From Vreelandella halophila (lineage in GTDB: Bacteria > Pseudomonadota > Gammaproteobacteria > Pseudomonadales > Oleiphilaceae): a stretch of DNA of 64,000 nt. The notes under the pieces are model-generated. The model did not search any database. It saw only the letters and a list, made by a program, of their open reading frames with translations, and was not told the DNA's origin. The DNA lies in the NCBI RefSeq assembly GCF_019903425.1, contig NZ_JACHUZ010000013.1, forward strand, positions 1,848,948-1,912,947, written 5' to 3'. How positions within the stretch are numbered: position 1 is the stretch's first letter; each line of letters starts with the position of its first letter. The position numbers were made by a program, and so were the translations under genes. This document shows, one piece after another, positions 1-8,866 of this stretch.

Positions 1-1
1 C

Positions 2-1117
2 CCCGCCATGACCAGCTGCATGAATGAGACCATGGCATTGTACCGGCGGGTCTTTGAAACCGAGAACGAGTGGACCTTCCTTGTCGACGGCACCTCACGA
101 GCTGGCATTGAGGCCGTCCTGGTTTCCCTCCTGGAACCCGGAGACAGGGTGCTCGTACCGATATTCGGGCGTTTCGGGCACCTGCTGACAGAGATCGCGG
201 GACGGTGCGGTGCCGAAGTCCACACGATCGAGGTGGAATGGGGCCGTGTGTTCGAGCCGGCCCAGATCGAGGAGGCCGTACGCCGCGTCAGGCCGAAGCT
301 GGTGGCACTGGTCCAGGGCGATACGTCCACCACCATGCTCCAGCCCCTGGAAGCGTTGGGAGCCATCTGCCGGCGCTATGACGCGCTTCTTTACTGTGAT
401 GCGACAGCCTCCATCGCCGGCAACGCCCTTTACACGGATGCCTGGGAACTGGACGCGGTATCCGTAGGGCTCCAGAAATGTCTTTGTGGCCCTTCCGGCA
501 GTGCGCCGTTGACGCTGGGGGAACGGGCCGTCTCAGCGATCCGTGAGCGCCAGCACGTTGAGGCGGGTATCCGCCATACCGGCCACGGCGAGGGGCGGGG
601 GCAGCGGATCAGCTCCAACTATTTTGATCTCGCCATGATCATGGACTACTGGGGGGAAGAGCGCCTTAACCACCACACTGAGGCGACGACCATGCTCTAC
701 GGGGCTCGGGAATGCGCCCGCATTCACCTTGAAGAGGGGCCGGCGAATGTCCGCAAGCGGCACCGCGTGAGTGGCCTGGCCCTGGCTGAAGGCCTGGAGG
801 CGATGGATCTCGAACTATTCGGTGATCAGGGGCACCGGATGAACAACGTGGTTGGGGTCCACATCCCTCAGGGAGTGGATGGCGATCAGGTAAGGTATTC
901 CATGCTCTCTGATTTCGGCATCGAGATCGGCACCTCGTTTGGCCCCTTGCATGGGCGCATCTGGCGAATCGGGACCATGGGCTACAACGCGCGACGGGAC
1001 GCGGTTATCCAGACCCTCGCGGCGCTGGAGGCGGTCCTGGGGCTGGCTGGTCACCGGCTGTCTCCCCAGGCTGGAGTAAGGGCAGCCTTGGCCCGGTTCA
1101 GCGGGGAAGAGCTATGA
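2..1117 (+). CDS. pucG: (S)-ureidoglycine--glyoxylate aminotransferase, 5' end cut by window
   Basis: PLP-dependent fold-type I aminotransferase of the PucG family. It transfers the amino group of ureidoglycine to glyoxylate, after allantoate amidohydrolase in purine breakdown. Counting from the first visible ATG (base 8), the PLP aspartate is in DATAS (about D131) and the Schiff-base lysine in VGLQKCLCGPSG (about K157); the GTSRAGIEA turn fits the family. The frame is open to the window edge, where bases 2-7 add Pro-Ala. Family members have about 30-40 more N-terminal residues, so the start lies outside. The stop overlaps the next start as ATGA, so the two are translationally coupled. Function is inferred from family and neighbour. 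Confidence 0.85.
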   Translation, partial: PAMTSCMNETMALYRRVFETENEWTFLVDGTSRAGIEAVLVSLLEPGDRVLVPIFGRFGHLLTEIAGRCGAEVHTIEVEWGRVFEPAQIEEAVRRVRPKLVALVQGDTSTTMLQPLEALGAICRRYDALLYCDATASIAGNALYTDAWELDAVSVGLQKCLCGPSGSAPLTLGERAVSAIRERQHVEAGIRHTGHGEGRGQRISSNYFDLAMIMDYWGEERLNHHTEATTMLYGARECARIHLEEGPANVRKRHRVSGLALAEGLEAMDLELFGDQGHRMNNVVGVHIPQGVDGDQVRYSMLSDFGIEIGTSFGPLHGRIWRIGTMGYNARRDAVIQTLAALEAVLGLAGHRLSPQAGVRAALARFSGEEL

Positions 1118-2376
1118 ACTGGGTCCCCGAACTCGCTTATGGGGTAATGGAGCGCTGCGACGAACTGGCCGCCATCACCAGCGAGCCGGGCCGCATTGAT
1201 CGCTATTATCTGACGCCTGAGCATCGGAGGTGCAGTGACCTCCTGGCTCACTGGATGAAAGCGGCAGGCATGACGGTTTGGGAGGACGCTGCCGGTAATC
1301 TCTGGGGCCGTTATGCTGCAGCGACCGACACCGCGCCGCCAATCCGGGCCCTGATTATGGGCTCCCATCATGATTCCGTTCCCAATGCGGGTCGATACGA
1401 TGGGCCACTGGGCATACTCACCGCTCTGGCAGTGGTTGAGTATCTAAACCAGGAGGATATCCGTCTTCCGTTTCACGTGGACGTTGTGGCGTTTGGTGAT
1501 GAGGAAGGTTCCCGCTTTGGAACAACTCTCCTTGGAAGCTACCCGGTAGCCGGGCACTGGCAGCCGGAATGGTGGGAACTGGCCGATCGCGGGGGGGGCA
1601 CACTTGAGCAGGCTTTCCGGGACTTCGGGCTGGACCCGGCACGGATCGGATCCTGCGCCAGGGATCCGGAGGAATTGCTGGGATATCTGGAACTGCATAT
1701 TGAACAGGGTCCGGTACTTGAACACGGTGGCCATCCTCTGGGGGTTGTAACCGGGATTGCGGGCGCCAGACGCTTTACGGTGACCCTGGAGGGCGAGGTC
1801 GGGCATGCGGGTACCGTCCCGCTGGCGCTGCGGCGGGATGCCCTTCTCGGGGCTGCGGAAGCGGCGCTTGTCGTTGAGCGGGTGGCCCGCGAGCAGGAGG
1901 TAATGGCGACCGTGGGTCGACTGAACGCTGTCCCTGGGGCGGTCAATGTCATTGCGGGAGAGGCTTGCTGGTCACTGGATCTGCGGGCTACTGACGATGA
2001 ACGCCGTGACCAGGCTCTCAGACTTATCCGGAGTGAATCCAATCGGCTCTGCGAGGAACGCGGTCTTGTATCCTCCTGGCGTGAGACCCACAGCGCACCG
2101 GCGGTTGCTTGCACCACGAGCCTCCAGAGCCATCAATCCAGGGCTCTCGAGGCAATGGGGCTGGAACCCGTCCACCTTCCCAGCGGTGCCGGTCACGATG
2201 CCATGGCGATGGCACGGATCACGGATGTCGGGATGTTTTTCATACGGTGTGCGGGAGGAATCAGCCACCATCCGGATGAATCGGTGATGACCACGGACGT
2301 TGGCCTCGGTATTGAAGCTATGGTCCGTACCCTGCTCAACCTGGCCCAGAGTAGCGCCAACCCGGAGGGAAGTTGA
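1114..2376 (+). CDS. allC: Allantoate amidohydrolase (M20 Zn hydrolase)
   Basis: A 420-residue member of the hydantoinase/carbamoylase family of M20 metalloenzymes, which hydrolyses allantoate to ureidoglycine, CO2 and ammonia. Metal ligands are visible in GSHHDSVPNAGRYDG (about H85/H86, D96), FGDEEGSRFG (E130/E131), ELHIEQGP and the C-terminal HHPDES. A dimerisation domain lies roughly between residues 210 and 330. It is coupled by ATGA to pucG, its expected successor in the pathway. N-carbamoyl-amino-acid hydrolases look alike, so the allantoate call rests mainly on pucG and the purine genes nearby. Confidence 0.83.
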   Translation: MNWVPELAYGVMERCDELAAITSEPGRIDRYYLTPEHRRCSDLLAHWMKAAGMTVWEDAAGNLWGRYAAATDTAPPIRALIMGSHHDSVPNAGRYDGPLGILTALAVVEYLNQEDIRLPFHVDVVAFGDEEGSRFGTTLLGSYPVAGHWQPEWWELADRGGGTLEQAFRDFGLDPARIGSCARDPEELLGYLELHIEQGPVLEHGGHPLGVVTGIAGARRFTVTLEGEVGHAGTVPLALRRDALLGAAEAALVVERVAREQEVMATVGRLNAVPGAVNVIAGEACWSLDLRATDDERRDQALRLIRSESNRLCEERGLVSSWRETHSAPAVACTTSLQSHQSRALEAMGLEPVHLPSGAGHDAMAMARITDVGMFFIRCAGGISHHPDESVMTTDVGLGIEAMVRTLLNLAQSSANPEGS

Positions 2377-2378
2377 GG

Positions 2379-4388
2379 ATGACGCGCCGATACACAGTGA
2401 AAACAGTTTTCGTCCTGTTCCTGGGGCTGGGGAGTCTGGCTGCCGCAGAGACCAGTGACCCCACCGTTAGTCTGCGCGTTATGGAAACCACCGATATCCA
2501 TGCCCACATCATGGATTTTGACTACTACCGTGACAGCACAACTGCCCGCTTTGGCCTGGTTCGCACGGCATCGCTGATTGAGCAGGCACGCAGTGAGGTG
2601 GCCAACCATGTGCTCGTGGATAACGGGGATCTGATCCAGGGCAGCCCCCTGGGTGACTATGCCGTCAAGCAGGATCTGCCTGAAGACGGTACTCATCCTG
2701 TCTACCAGGCAATGAACCGGCTTGATTATGCGGTGGGCAACATTGGGAACCATGAATTCAACTACGGTCTCGACTTTCTCAGGAAATCCCTGGAGGGCGC
2801 AGAGTTTCCCTACATCAATGCCAACGTGGTCGATCCGGACTCCGGGAAGCCGGTGTTCACACCCTACCGAATACAGAAGCACGAGGTTGTCGATGAACGG
2901 GGCAGGCCGCATGAGCTGTCGATTGGTTACATCGGGTTCGTACCCCCTCAGATCATGGATTGGGATCGCCAGCACCTGAAGGGGCGTGTGGAAGCGCGCG
3001 ATATTACCCGCACTGCTGAAAAATGGGTGCCCAGAATGAAGGAAGCCGGTGCCGACGTGATTGTGGCAATCCCGCACTCCGGCCTCTCTTCCGACCCATA
3101 CCGGGCCATGGCGGAGAATTCGGTGTATTACCTGTCGGAGGTCGAGGGCGTTGATGCCATTGCCTTCGGCCATGCGCATGCGGTTTTCCCGAGTGACGAG
3201 TTTTCGGGGATCGAGGGCGTTGATGCCGAGCGCGGTACCGTCAATGGTGTCGTGGCCGTGATGCCCGGGCGTTGGGGCAGTCACCTGGGCATCATGGACC
3301 TGAAACTCACCCGGAAAGGGGATGAATGGAAGGTCGTTTCCGCCCGTTCCGAGGCCAGACCGATCTTTGATGACCGGAACAACCAGGCCATCGCGGAGCG
3401 CGACCCTCGGGTCGCTGAGGCCGTCTCGGATGCTCACGAGTCGACCCGGACCTTCGTTAACCGCCCTATCGGTGGGATCAACGACCCGATTTACAGTTAT
3501 CTCGCGCTGGCACAGGACGACCCCACGGTTGAGCTGGTTAACCGCGCCCAGCGTGCCTATGTGAGGCATTATGTTGAGGGCGATCCGGATCTGGACGGCC
3601 TGCCGGTCCTCTCCGTGGCCTCGCCGTTCAGGGCAGGGGGAAGGGGCAGCAGCCCTGAAGCCTATGTAGAAGTGGCCGAAGGGGAAGTGAACTATGGTGA
3701 TGTAGCTGCGCTCTACCCATTCCCGAACCGGCTGGTTGCGCTTCGAATCAGTGGCGCAGAGCTCAGGGAATGGCTGGAATGCGCTGTATCGCTCTATAAC
3801 CGGATTGATCCGGAAGACGCCGGTGCCCAGGAACTGATTAACCGGGAGGCATTCAGGACCTACAATTTTGACGTGTTCGAGGGGGTTCACTACCGCGTGG
3901 ACGTGACCGAGCCGGCGCGCTATGACGGTGAATGCAACCGGGTAAACCCTGGCTCGCAACGCATCCGGGCCCTGCGGTTCCAGGGGGAACCCGTGGAACC
4001 GGATCAGACGTTCCTGGTAGCTACCAATAATTATCGGGCGTTTGGGGGGGTCTTCCCGGGCACGGGTGAGGCCAGTGTGGCGTTTGAGTCCCCGGATGAG
4101 AACCGCACCATCGTCGCGGATTACATCAAGCGCCAGAGTCGGTCCGGGAATGGCGTTGACGCAGAAGCGGACCATAACTGGCATCTGCAGAGTATTGCGG
4201 ACGCCCCGGAACTGACCGTCACCTTCCGCACGTCACCGGGGGAAAAGGCGCAGCGTTTCATTGAGGCGAACAGCTATTACCCCATGAGCCAGGTAAAAGA
4301 GAATGGCGCGGGGTATGCCGTTTATCGCCTGGATTTGGCAACCCCCGCTAAATCCGAGGGGTCAGAGGTGTCTGATCAGGTGCAGTGA
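2379..4388 (+). CDS. cpdB: Periplasmic 2',3'-cyclic-nucleotide phosphodiesterase / 3'-nucleotidase (CpdB-like)
   Basis: Secreted metallophosphoesterase of the 5'-nucleotidase superfamily that converts extracellular nucleotides to nucleosides. A signal peptide covers about residues 1-24, ending near LAAAE. The catalytic domain shows TTDIHAH, DNGDLIQGSPLGDY, GNHEFNYG, a PHSG motif and FGHAHAVFP, followed by a C-terminal nucleotidase domain to residue 669. The ATG at 2379 has GGAGGG nine bases upstream; an in-frame TTG at 2373 overlaps the allC stop but lies too close to that Shine-Dalgarno site. The 3' end overlaps the convergent nucleosidase gene by 27 bp. The gene feeds purine nucleosides to the neighbouring salvage genes. 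Confidence 0.85.
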   Translation: MTRRYTVKTVFVLFLGLGSLAAAETSDPTVSLRVMETTDIHAHIMDFDYYRDSTTARFGLVRTASLIEQARSEVANHVLVDNGDLIQGSPLGDYAVKQDLPEDGTHPVYQAMNRLDYAVGNIGNHEFNYGLDFLRKSLEGAEFPYINANVVDPDSGKPVFTPYRIQKHEVVDERGRPHELSIGYIGFVPPQIMDWDRQHLKGRVEARDITRTAEKWVPRMKEAGADVIVAIPHSGLSSDPYRAMAENSVYYLSEVEGVDAIAFGHAHAVFPSDEFSGIEGVDAERGTVNGVVAVMPGRWGSHLGIMDLKLTRKGDEWKVVSARSEARPIFDDRNNQAIAERDPRVAEAVSDAHESTRTFVNRPIGGINDPIYSYLALAQDDPTVELVNRAQRAYVRHYVEGDPDLDGLPVLSVASPFRAGGRGSSPEAYVEVAEGEVNYGDVAALYPFPNRLVALRISGAELREWLECAVSLYNRIDPEDAGAQELINREAFRTYNFDVFEGVHYRVDVTEPARYDGECNRVNPGSQRIRALRFQGEPVEPDQTFLVATNNYRAFGGVFPGTGEASVAFESPDENRTIVADYIKRQSRSGNGVDAEADHNWHLQSIADAPELTVTFRTSPGEKAQRFIEANSYYPMSQVKENGAGYAVYRLDLATPAKSEGSEVSDQVQ

Positions 4389-5213
4389 GAAATAAGCGGC
4401 CTGGCGGGCGGCAATGGGACCGAGCCTGAGGTAATCGTCATTGGGTTCCTCCTGGGCCAGGTTGCTGCCAGAGCGCACGATCAGGTAGGGAACCCCCAGC
4501 GCCTCGCTCACATGACCCAGCGGGGCAGATTCCATCTCCATGATGTCCGCGTCGAACCGGTTTCTCAAAAGGGTCAGCCGTTGTTCTGTTACACCAAACA
4601 GGTCTGAGGAAACCACGACACCGAAATCGACTCTGTTGGTGTAGGTGCTGCCGTTGGCTTCCACTTCGCGACGCTCATAGGTCGCCATGGCCTGCTTGGC
4701 CTTCTCAAGCATCCGGTCGCTGGGACTGAATGCATTCTTCACCTCGTTGCCATCGATGGGGCCGTTCATGGGGCGGTAGGTCATGCCCTCGCTGGTGAGG
4801 CTCCCATAGTCATGTTCATGGGTGTGCGTGGCGACGATGACATCGCCGGTACGCAGATCCTGGTTGACCCGGGCGCCAGTGCCGGTCATCAGAACCGCAC
4901 GGGGCTTGAACTCCTTTATGAAAAGCGTGGTCGTCATGCCGGTGAAGGTCTTACCGATGCCGGTAATGGCGACGACAATGGGCTTACCGTGAAGTTCACC
5001 CTCCCAGTAGGGGATGCCCCAGAGGCTCTTCTTTTCCGCGTCCGTCATGGCGTCCGTAAGAACCGGGATCTCCTGGGGGACAGCACCGAGAACCACGATG
5101 GTATCGGTGGGTTCATAGTGGGGGTAGCGCTCTTCGGCCCCCACCAGCGACGGGCACAGCGTGAGGACCAGCATGAATGCCGTCACTGCGGCTGACCGCA
5201 ATGGTTGTGACAT
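4362..5213 (-). CDS. Secreted nucleoside phosphorylase-fold protein (MTA/SAH nucleosidase-like)
   Basis: A 283-residue protein with an N-terminal signal peptide (hydrophobic residues about 8-24, cleavage near VGAEE) and a PNP/UDP phosphorylase fold: VVLGAVPQEIPVL start, TGIGKTFTGMTTTLF loop, TGTGARVNQDLRTGDVIV, and a ribose-site motif DIMEMESAPLGHV. The fold splits nucleosides to base plus sugar. An exported version fits periplasmic nucleoside cleavage beside CpdB and the NUP protein; the substrate is not established. The ATG at 5213 has AAAGGAG six bases upstream, preferred over an in-frame ATG at 5249. The gene is convergent with cpdB and divergent from the NUP gene. Confidence 0.75.
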   Translation of the reverse strand: MSQPLRSAAVTAFMLVLTLCPSLVGAEERYPHYEPTDTIVVLGAVPQEIPVLTDAMTDAEKKSLWGIPYWEGELHGKPIVVAITGIGKTFTGMTTTLFIKEFKPRAVLMTGTGARVNQDLRTGDVIVATHTHEHDYGSLTSEGMTYRPMNGPIDGNEVKNAFSPSDRMLEKAKQAMATYERREVEANGSTYTNRVDFGVVVSSDLFGVTEQRLTLLRNRFDADIMEMESAPLGHVSEALGVPYLIVRSGSNLAQEEPNDDYLRLGPIAARQAAYFSLHLIRHL

Positions 5214-5251
5214 GGGGATCTCCTTTGATCCGTGGTTGGGCCCCTGCACGC

Positions 5252-5267
5252 TGCAACATCCATACCA
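5252..5267 (-). promoter_or_regulatory. Sigma-54 promoter of the secreted nucleosidase gene
   Basis: The minus strand reads TGGTATGGATGTTGCA, an exact fit to TGGYAYRNNNNTTGCW with ten bases between the -24 GG and -12 GC. A transcription start near 5241 would leave a leader of about 28 bases containing the AAAGGAG site. The match is seen; use by RpoN is inferred. Confidence 0.65.
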
Positions 5268-5464
5268 TTAATCTGAAAGCCTGGTTGCATGGTCAGGAAA
5301 AGGGGATTGGTAATCGGAGTGCCCGATCATGGAGCCTATCCGTCAAGTGCGCCCATTACTGGTTCAATATTGAGGATTTAATGAAGGGCTTCAGGATTCA
5401 TTCAGTACGGCCTTACTCGCCTATTGCTGCGTTCCGTTGTTGTTTTTCGATAAAATTATCCAAA

Positions 5465-5480
5465 TGGACAGGATTTTGCA
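5465..5480 (+). promoter_or_regulatory. Sigma-54-like promoter of the NUP gene
   Basis: TGGACAGGATTTTGCA keeps the invariant GG-N10-GC and the TTGCA block, with deviations in the variable part of the -24 element. The predicted start near 5491 is about 23 bases before the ATG and upstream of the AAGGAG ribosome site. Confidence 0.55.
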
Positions 5481-5513
5481 TAGGGAGCTGCGTGTTTTAA
5501 AAAGGAGCGTGTC

Positions 5514-6554
5514 ATGATCCGTACCAGGTTTTCCCCGCTGTTGGCAGCGGGTCTTATAAGTGTATCCACCCAGGGTATTGCCGCGACTGAGATCAAGGCG
5601 GTCGTCGTAACCCATTTCGAGAATGGTGATATCAACGGCGAGGAATCCGGTGAATACCATCGCTGGGTCCAGCGACTGGATCTTGAGCCTGTGGACTTTC
5701 CGCTAGGCCAGTTTGATCTGCATCTCAATGATGAAGGAATACTGGCCATATGCACCGGCGGTGGAGTGACCAACGCGACCGCTTCCATTATGGCTCTGGG
5801 CCTGGATGAACGCTTCGACCTGTCCGATGCCTACTGGCTGGTCTCGGGGATTGGCGGTGGTGATCCCGAGGATGTCTCCCTTGGGACCGGGGTCTGGGCC
5901 CGTCATGTGGTGGACGGCGATCTCCTGTACGAGATTGATGCCCGGGAAATGCCTGAGGACTGGGCTTATGGCCTGATTCCACTGGGCGCCGAGGAGCCCA
6001 ATCAGGAAGCGACTGGTTGGACCGTTGACACCATCTCGTTCGACCTCAATGGCAGCTTGGCTGAGTGGGCCTATGATCTGACCCGTGGCCATGCGGTCGG
6101 GGATACGCCCGCCATGAAGGACTTCCGGGCGATGTACGAGAATTACCCGGAGGCCCGGAAGCCACCGTCAGTGGCGCTGGGAGACACCCTGAGCGCCAGT
6201 ACCTATTGGCACGGCGACTATCTGAATGACTGGGCCAACGACTGGGTGAAGCTCCAGGCCGGCGACGATGCCAATATGGTAACCAGCAACATGGAGGACA
6301 GCGGCACTCTGACGGCTTTGCATCGCCTGGCCCGTGAAGACCTTGTGGATCCCGAGCGTGTGATGGTCCTGCGGACGGTGAGCAATTACACCTTCCCACC
6401 CGATGATAAGACGGCAGCCTGGAGCACAACCGCGCCTTACCCGGATAACGGGGAACCCGCCTATGAAGCGGCTTTTCAGCTCGGTAACCGGGTGGTTCAG
6501 ACTCTGGTAGATGACTGGGACCGGTACCAAACGAACGTTCCAGGAACTGACTAA
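5514..6554 (+). CDS. NUP-family purine nucleoside permease-like protein
   Basis: A 346-residue protein with a signal peptide (residues 1-24, cleavage near GIAATE) and the features of the NUP family (Pfam 'purine nucleoside permease'): VVVTHFENG, CTGGGVTNATASIMALG, VSGIGGGDPEDVSLGTGVWA and NMEDSGTLTALHRL. Despite the name, the family resembles the phosphorylase fold and lacks membrane helices here, so a periplasmic nucleoside-binding or cleaving role is as likely as transport. AAGGAG seven bases before the ATG fixes the start. The gene is divergent from the secreted nucleosidase, each with its own sigma-54-type promoter. No clear intrinsic terminator follows in 6555-6756. Confidence 0.8.
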   Translation: MIRTRFSPLLAAGLISVSTQGIAATEIKAVVVTHFENGDINGEESGEYHRWVQRLDLEPVDFPLGQFDLHLNDEGILAICTGGGVTNATASIMALGLDERFDLSDAYWLVSGIGGGDPEDVSLGTGVWARHVVDGDLLYEIDAREMPEDWAYGLIPLGAEEPNQEATGWTVDTISFDLNGSLAEWAYDLTRGHAVGDTPAMKDFRAMYENYPEARKPPSVALGDTLSASTYWHGDYLNDWANDWVKLQAGDDANMVTSNMEDSGTLTALHRLAREDLVDPERVMVLRTVSNYTFPPDDKTAAWSTTAPYPDNGEPAYEAAFQLGNRVVQTLVDDWDRYQTNVPGTD

Positions 6555-6756
6555 GGGATGGGCCCATGCGAAAAGGATTGTGTTGTGCTGGACTGTTCAG
6601 GCGCTGGGACGGGAAGCCCCGTTCCCACCTTGATGCGGCGACCGCTGGCACCCTGGTTCCCAGGCCAGGCGCGTCGCCGGTGACAGTCTGCCTTGAGACG
6701 GATCCGGACCGGGTCTTCCGTGGTTTCCGACGTGTTTTGAACGATGTCTATACGGA

Positions 6757-8121
6757 TTAGGCTGGAGCGGCGCGCCGGATGAGGCGCTCCGCGGCCTGCT
6801 TGTGGCGTGCCATGATCTCGTGGATATCATGATCCACGAGCCCCCCATTTCGGACTTTCCATCCCCCGCCCACCATGACGTGATCGGCCCTGTGGGCGCC
6901 GCAGAGCAGTAGGGCCGCCAGGGGATCGGCGTGGCCCGAGAAACGGGGATCATCCAGGCTGAACAGCGCCAGGTCCGCCTGTTTCCCGGGGGCCAGTTCG
7001 CCCAGTTCCGGGCGGCCCAGGAGTTGGGCACCCCCGGTGGTAGCCAGGGCGAGCGCGTCCAGGTGACTGAACTGGTCCGCGCCATAGGTGAGTTTCTGCA
7101 TCAGCATCGCCTGGCGCGCCTCCTGAATCATATTGGAACCGTCGTTGGATGCTGAACCATCTACGCCGAGTCCCATTCGCACACCGGCGCGGTGCATGTC
7201 GCATCCCCGGAAATGGCCGGATCCCAGCAGCATATTGGAGGTGGGGCAATGGCAGACGGCCGTCCCCGAGTTGGCGATACGCCGGATTTCGTCGTCAGTG
7301 AAGTGGATTCCGTGCGCGAGCCAGGTGCGTGGGGTCAGCCAGCCCACATCCTCGAGGTACTCAAGGGGGCGCTGACCATGGGACTGGATACAGAAGTCGG
7401 TCTCATCCCGGGTCTCACCCAGGTGGGTATGCAACAATACATCGTGCTCTTCGGCCAGATGGGCGGTGTCGCGCATCAACTCCGGCGTCACGGAAAACGG
7501 GGAGCAGGGGGCAAGGGCAATCCGGCACAGCGCCTCCGGCTCGGGGTCGTGATAGGCGTGAATCAATCGCGCGCTTTCCGAAAGAATGACCGGTTCGGGC
7601 TCAATCACACTCTCCGGGGGGAGCCCGCCGGCCAGCTCCCCAAAACTCATGGAACCTCGTGTCAGTGTCACGCGGGCGCCCATACGCTTTGCCGCAGACA
7701 CCTGGACATCAATGGCTCTAGGGATCAGCTGGCTGAAGACGTAATGGTGGTCCGCTGCGGTCGTACAACCCGAAAGCAGCAGTTCCGCAAGCGCCAGTTC
7801 CGTTGCGGCGTGGATGGCGTCGTCGTCCAGATTCGCCCAGACGGGGTAGAGACTTTCCAGCCACGGAAACAGGGGCTTGTTCAGGGCGCGCGGTAAGGCG
7901 CGGGTTAGCGTCTGGTAGAAGTGATGGTGGGTGTTGATCAGCCCTGGCAGCAGGACATGGCCGGAAGCGTCGAAGGTGTGTGCGTAGTGGCAAGAGGGTT
8001 CATGTCCGGCTGGCACGAGTTCCCGGATTCGGCTGCCCTCAACGACCAGACCGTTATCGGCATTTGCCCCATTGCCCGTCCAGCATGCCGCCGGGTGTCG
8101 CAGCCACAGGGTCTCAGTCAT
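6757..8121 (-). CDS. 8-oxoguanine deaminase
   Basis: A 454-residue amidohydrolase that converts 8-oxoguanine to urate (a cog of the AtzA/TrzN group). The beta/alpha-barrel metal site is visible as NTHHHFYQTL, LLHTHLGET, AHGIHF and GVDGSASNDGSN, with CPTSNMLLGSG late in the barrel. It is the last gene of the operon starting with the purine ABC transporter. Its start overlaps the tetR end by 8 bp with ATG 8121, or by 17 bp with GTG 8130. The AGGAGG site is 12 bases from the ATG and only three from the GTG, so the start is uncertain. Its product enters the urate pathway encoded by puuD, uraH and uraD. Confidence 0.85.
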   Translation of the reverse strand: MTETLWLRHPAACWTGNGANADNGLVVEGSRIRELVPAGHEPSCHYAHTFDASGHVLLPGLINTHHHFYQTLTRALPRALNKPLFPWLESLYPVWANLDDDAIHAATELALAELLLSGCTTAADHHYVFSQLIPRAIDVQVSAAKRMGARVTLTRGSMSFGELAGGLPPESVIEPEPVILSESARLIHAYHDPEPEALCRIALAPCSPFSVTPELMRDTAHLAEEHDVLLHTHLGETRDETDFCIQSHGQRPLEYLEDVGWLTPRTWLAHGIHFTDDEIRRIANSGTAVCHCPTSNMLLGSGHFRGCDMHRAGVRMGLGVDGSASNDGSNMIQEARQAMLMQKLTYGADQFSHLDALALATTGGAQLLGRPELGELAPGKQADLALFSLDDPRFSGHADPLAALLLCGAHRADHVMVGGGWKVRNGGLVDHDIHEIMARHKQAAERLIRRAAPA

Positions 8122-8836
8122 GGCTGCCACTATCCTCCTGATGGATGGAGAGGGTGGGGCCTGGGTGCTGGGGTGGTTCCAGTCCGCATCCGCGCAGGAT
8201 GATCTGGCTCAGGAAATCGGCGATCCCCTCGATCATTTCGGGTTCGTATTCGGCCCGATTCATGATGGTGAGGACCTGGATGTCGAAGTCGGCATAGTGC
8301 TGGGTAGAGGCCCATATCAGGAAGATCAGATACATCGGGTCCACGCGGTTCATGCGGCCCTGTTCCATCCAGGTCTCCATAACGCTGACCTTGTCCCGGA
8401 CCCACTGGCGCATCTGGGTCCGCATGTAGTCACGCAGATGAGGCGCGCCCTGAATGACTTCCATGGCAAAGAGTTTGGACGCCCGGGGGTGCGTGTAAGA
8501 CAGCTCCACCTTCCGTCGGATGAAGCTGTCCAGAACGGTTGCGGGGTCATCCTCCACGCGGACTTCGTCCAGCAGGTCGTTCCAGAGCCTGACCTGTTTC
8601 TCAATGACGGCGATGTAGAGATAGGACTTGCGCTTGAAGTAGTAATGCACGTTGGCTTTGGGGATGCCGGCCCGGTCGGCGACGGCCTGGATGCTTGTTC
8701 CGGTATACCCCTGGCGCACGAACTCCTCTTCGGCTGCCGCGATGATGTTGGTCAGGTTGCGATCGCGGATCCGCCCCGCCCGGTACTTGCCGGTCGGGGT
8801 CTCGTTGGGGTCGAAGTCTTTGCTGCGTTCCAGCAT
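8114..8836 (-). CDS. TetR-family regulator, RutR-like
   Basis: A 240-residue regulator. The N-terminal helix-turn-helix (about residues 25-75) includes IIAAAEEEFVRQGYTGTSIQ and GIPKANVHYYFKRK, which matches the RutR/YcdC subgroup whose C-terminal domain binds uracil or other bases. It lies between the BMP substrate-binding gene (30 bp upstream) and the 8-oxoguanine deaminase gene (8-bp overlap), so it is co-transcribed with what it probably controls. A purine or oxidised purine effector is inferred from context only. The upstream ribosome site is weak. Confidence 0.8.
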   Translation of the reverse strand: MLERSKDFDPNETPTGKYRAGRIRDRNLTNIIAAAEEEFVRQGYTGTSIQAVADRAGIPKANVHYYFKRKSYLYIAVIEKQVRLWNDLLDEVRVEDDPATVLDSFIRRKVELSYTHPRASKLFAMEVIQGAPHLRDYMRTQMRQWVRDKVSVMETWMEQGRMNRVDPMYLIFLIWASTQHYADFDIQVLTIMNRAEYEPEMIEGIADFLSQIILRGCGLEPPQHPGPTLSIHQEDSGSHD

Positions 8837-8866
8837 TTATTATCCGTTTTGTTTTGTGGGTGTCTG

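Larger units (their letters stand above)
5214..5513. other. Divergent regulatory region between nucleosidase and NUP genes
   Basis: This 300-bp gap holds back-to-back sigma-54-like promoters at its two ends (5252-5267 minus, 5465-5480 plus), listed separately. I see no coding sequence, no TGC-N11-GCA NtrC-type site and no terminator in it. Confidence 0.6.

Noticed and set aside
2193-4184. A 663-residue open frame on the minus strand opposite cpdB
   Set aside because: It has no recognisable domain and runs through two real genes on the other strand, whose signal peptide and catalytic motifs are clear.
5340-5365. An NtrC site in the nucleosidase/NUP gap
   Set aside because: TGCGCC and TGGTTCA halves are present, but the spacing is two bases off the TGC-N11-GCA rule.
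6566-6760. A 64-codon frame after the NUP gene
   Set aside because: There is no ribosome site of note and no recognisable family, and it fills a short convergent gap. It could be real but I cannot support it.
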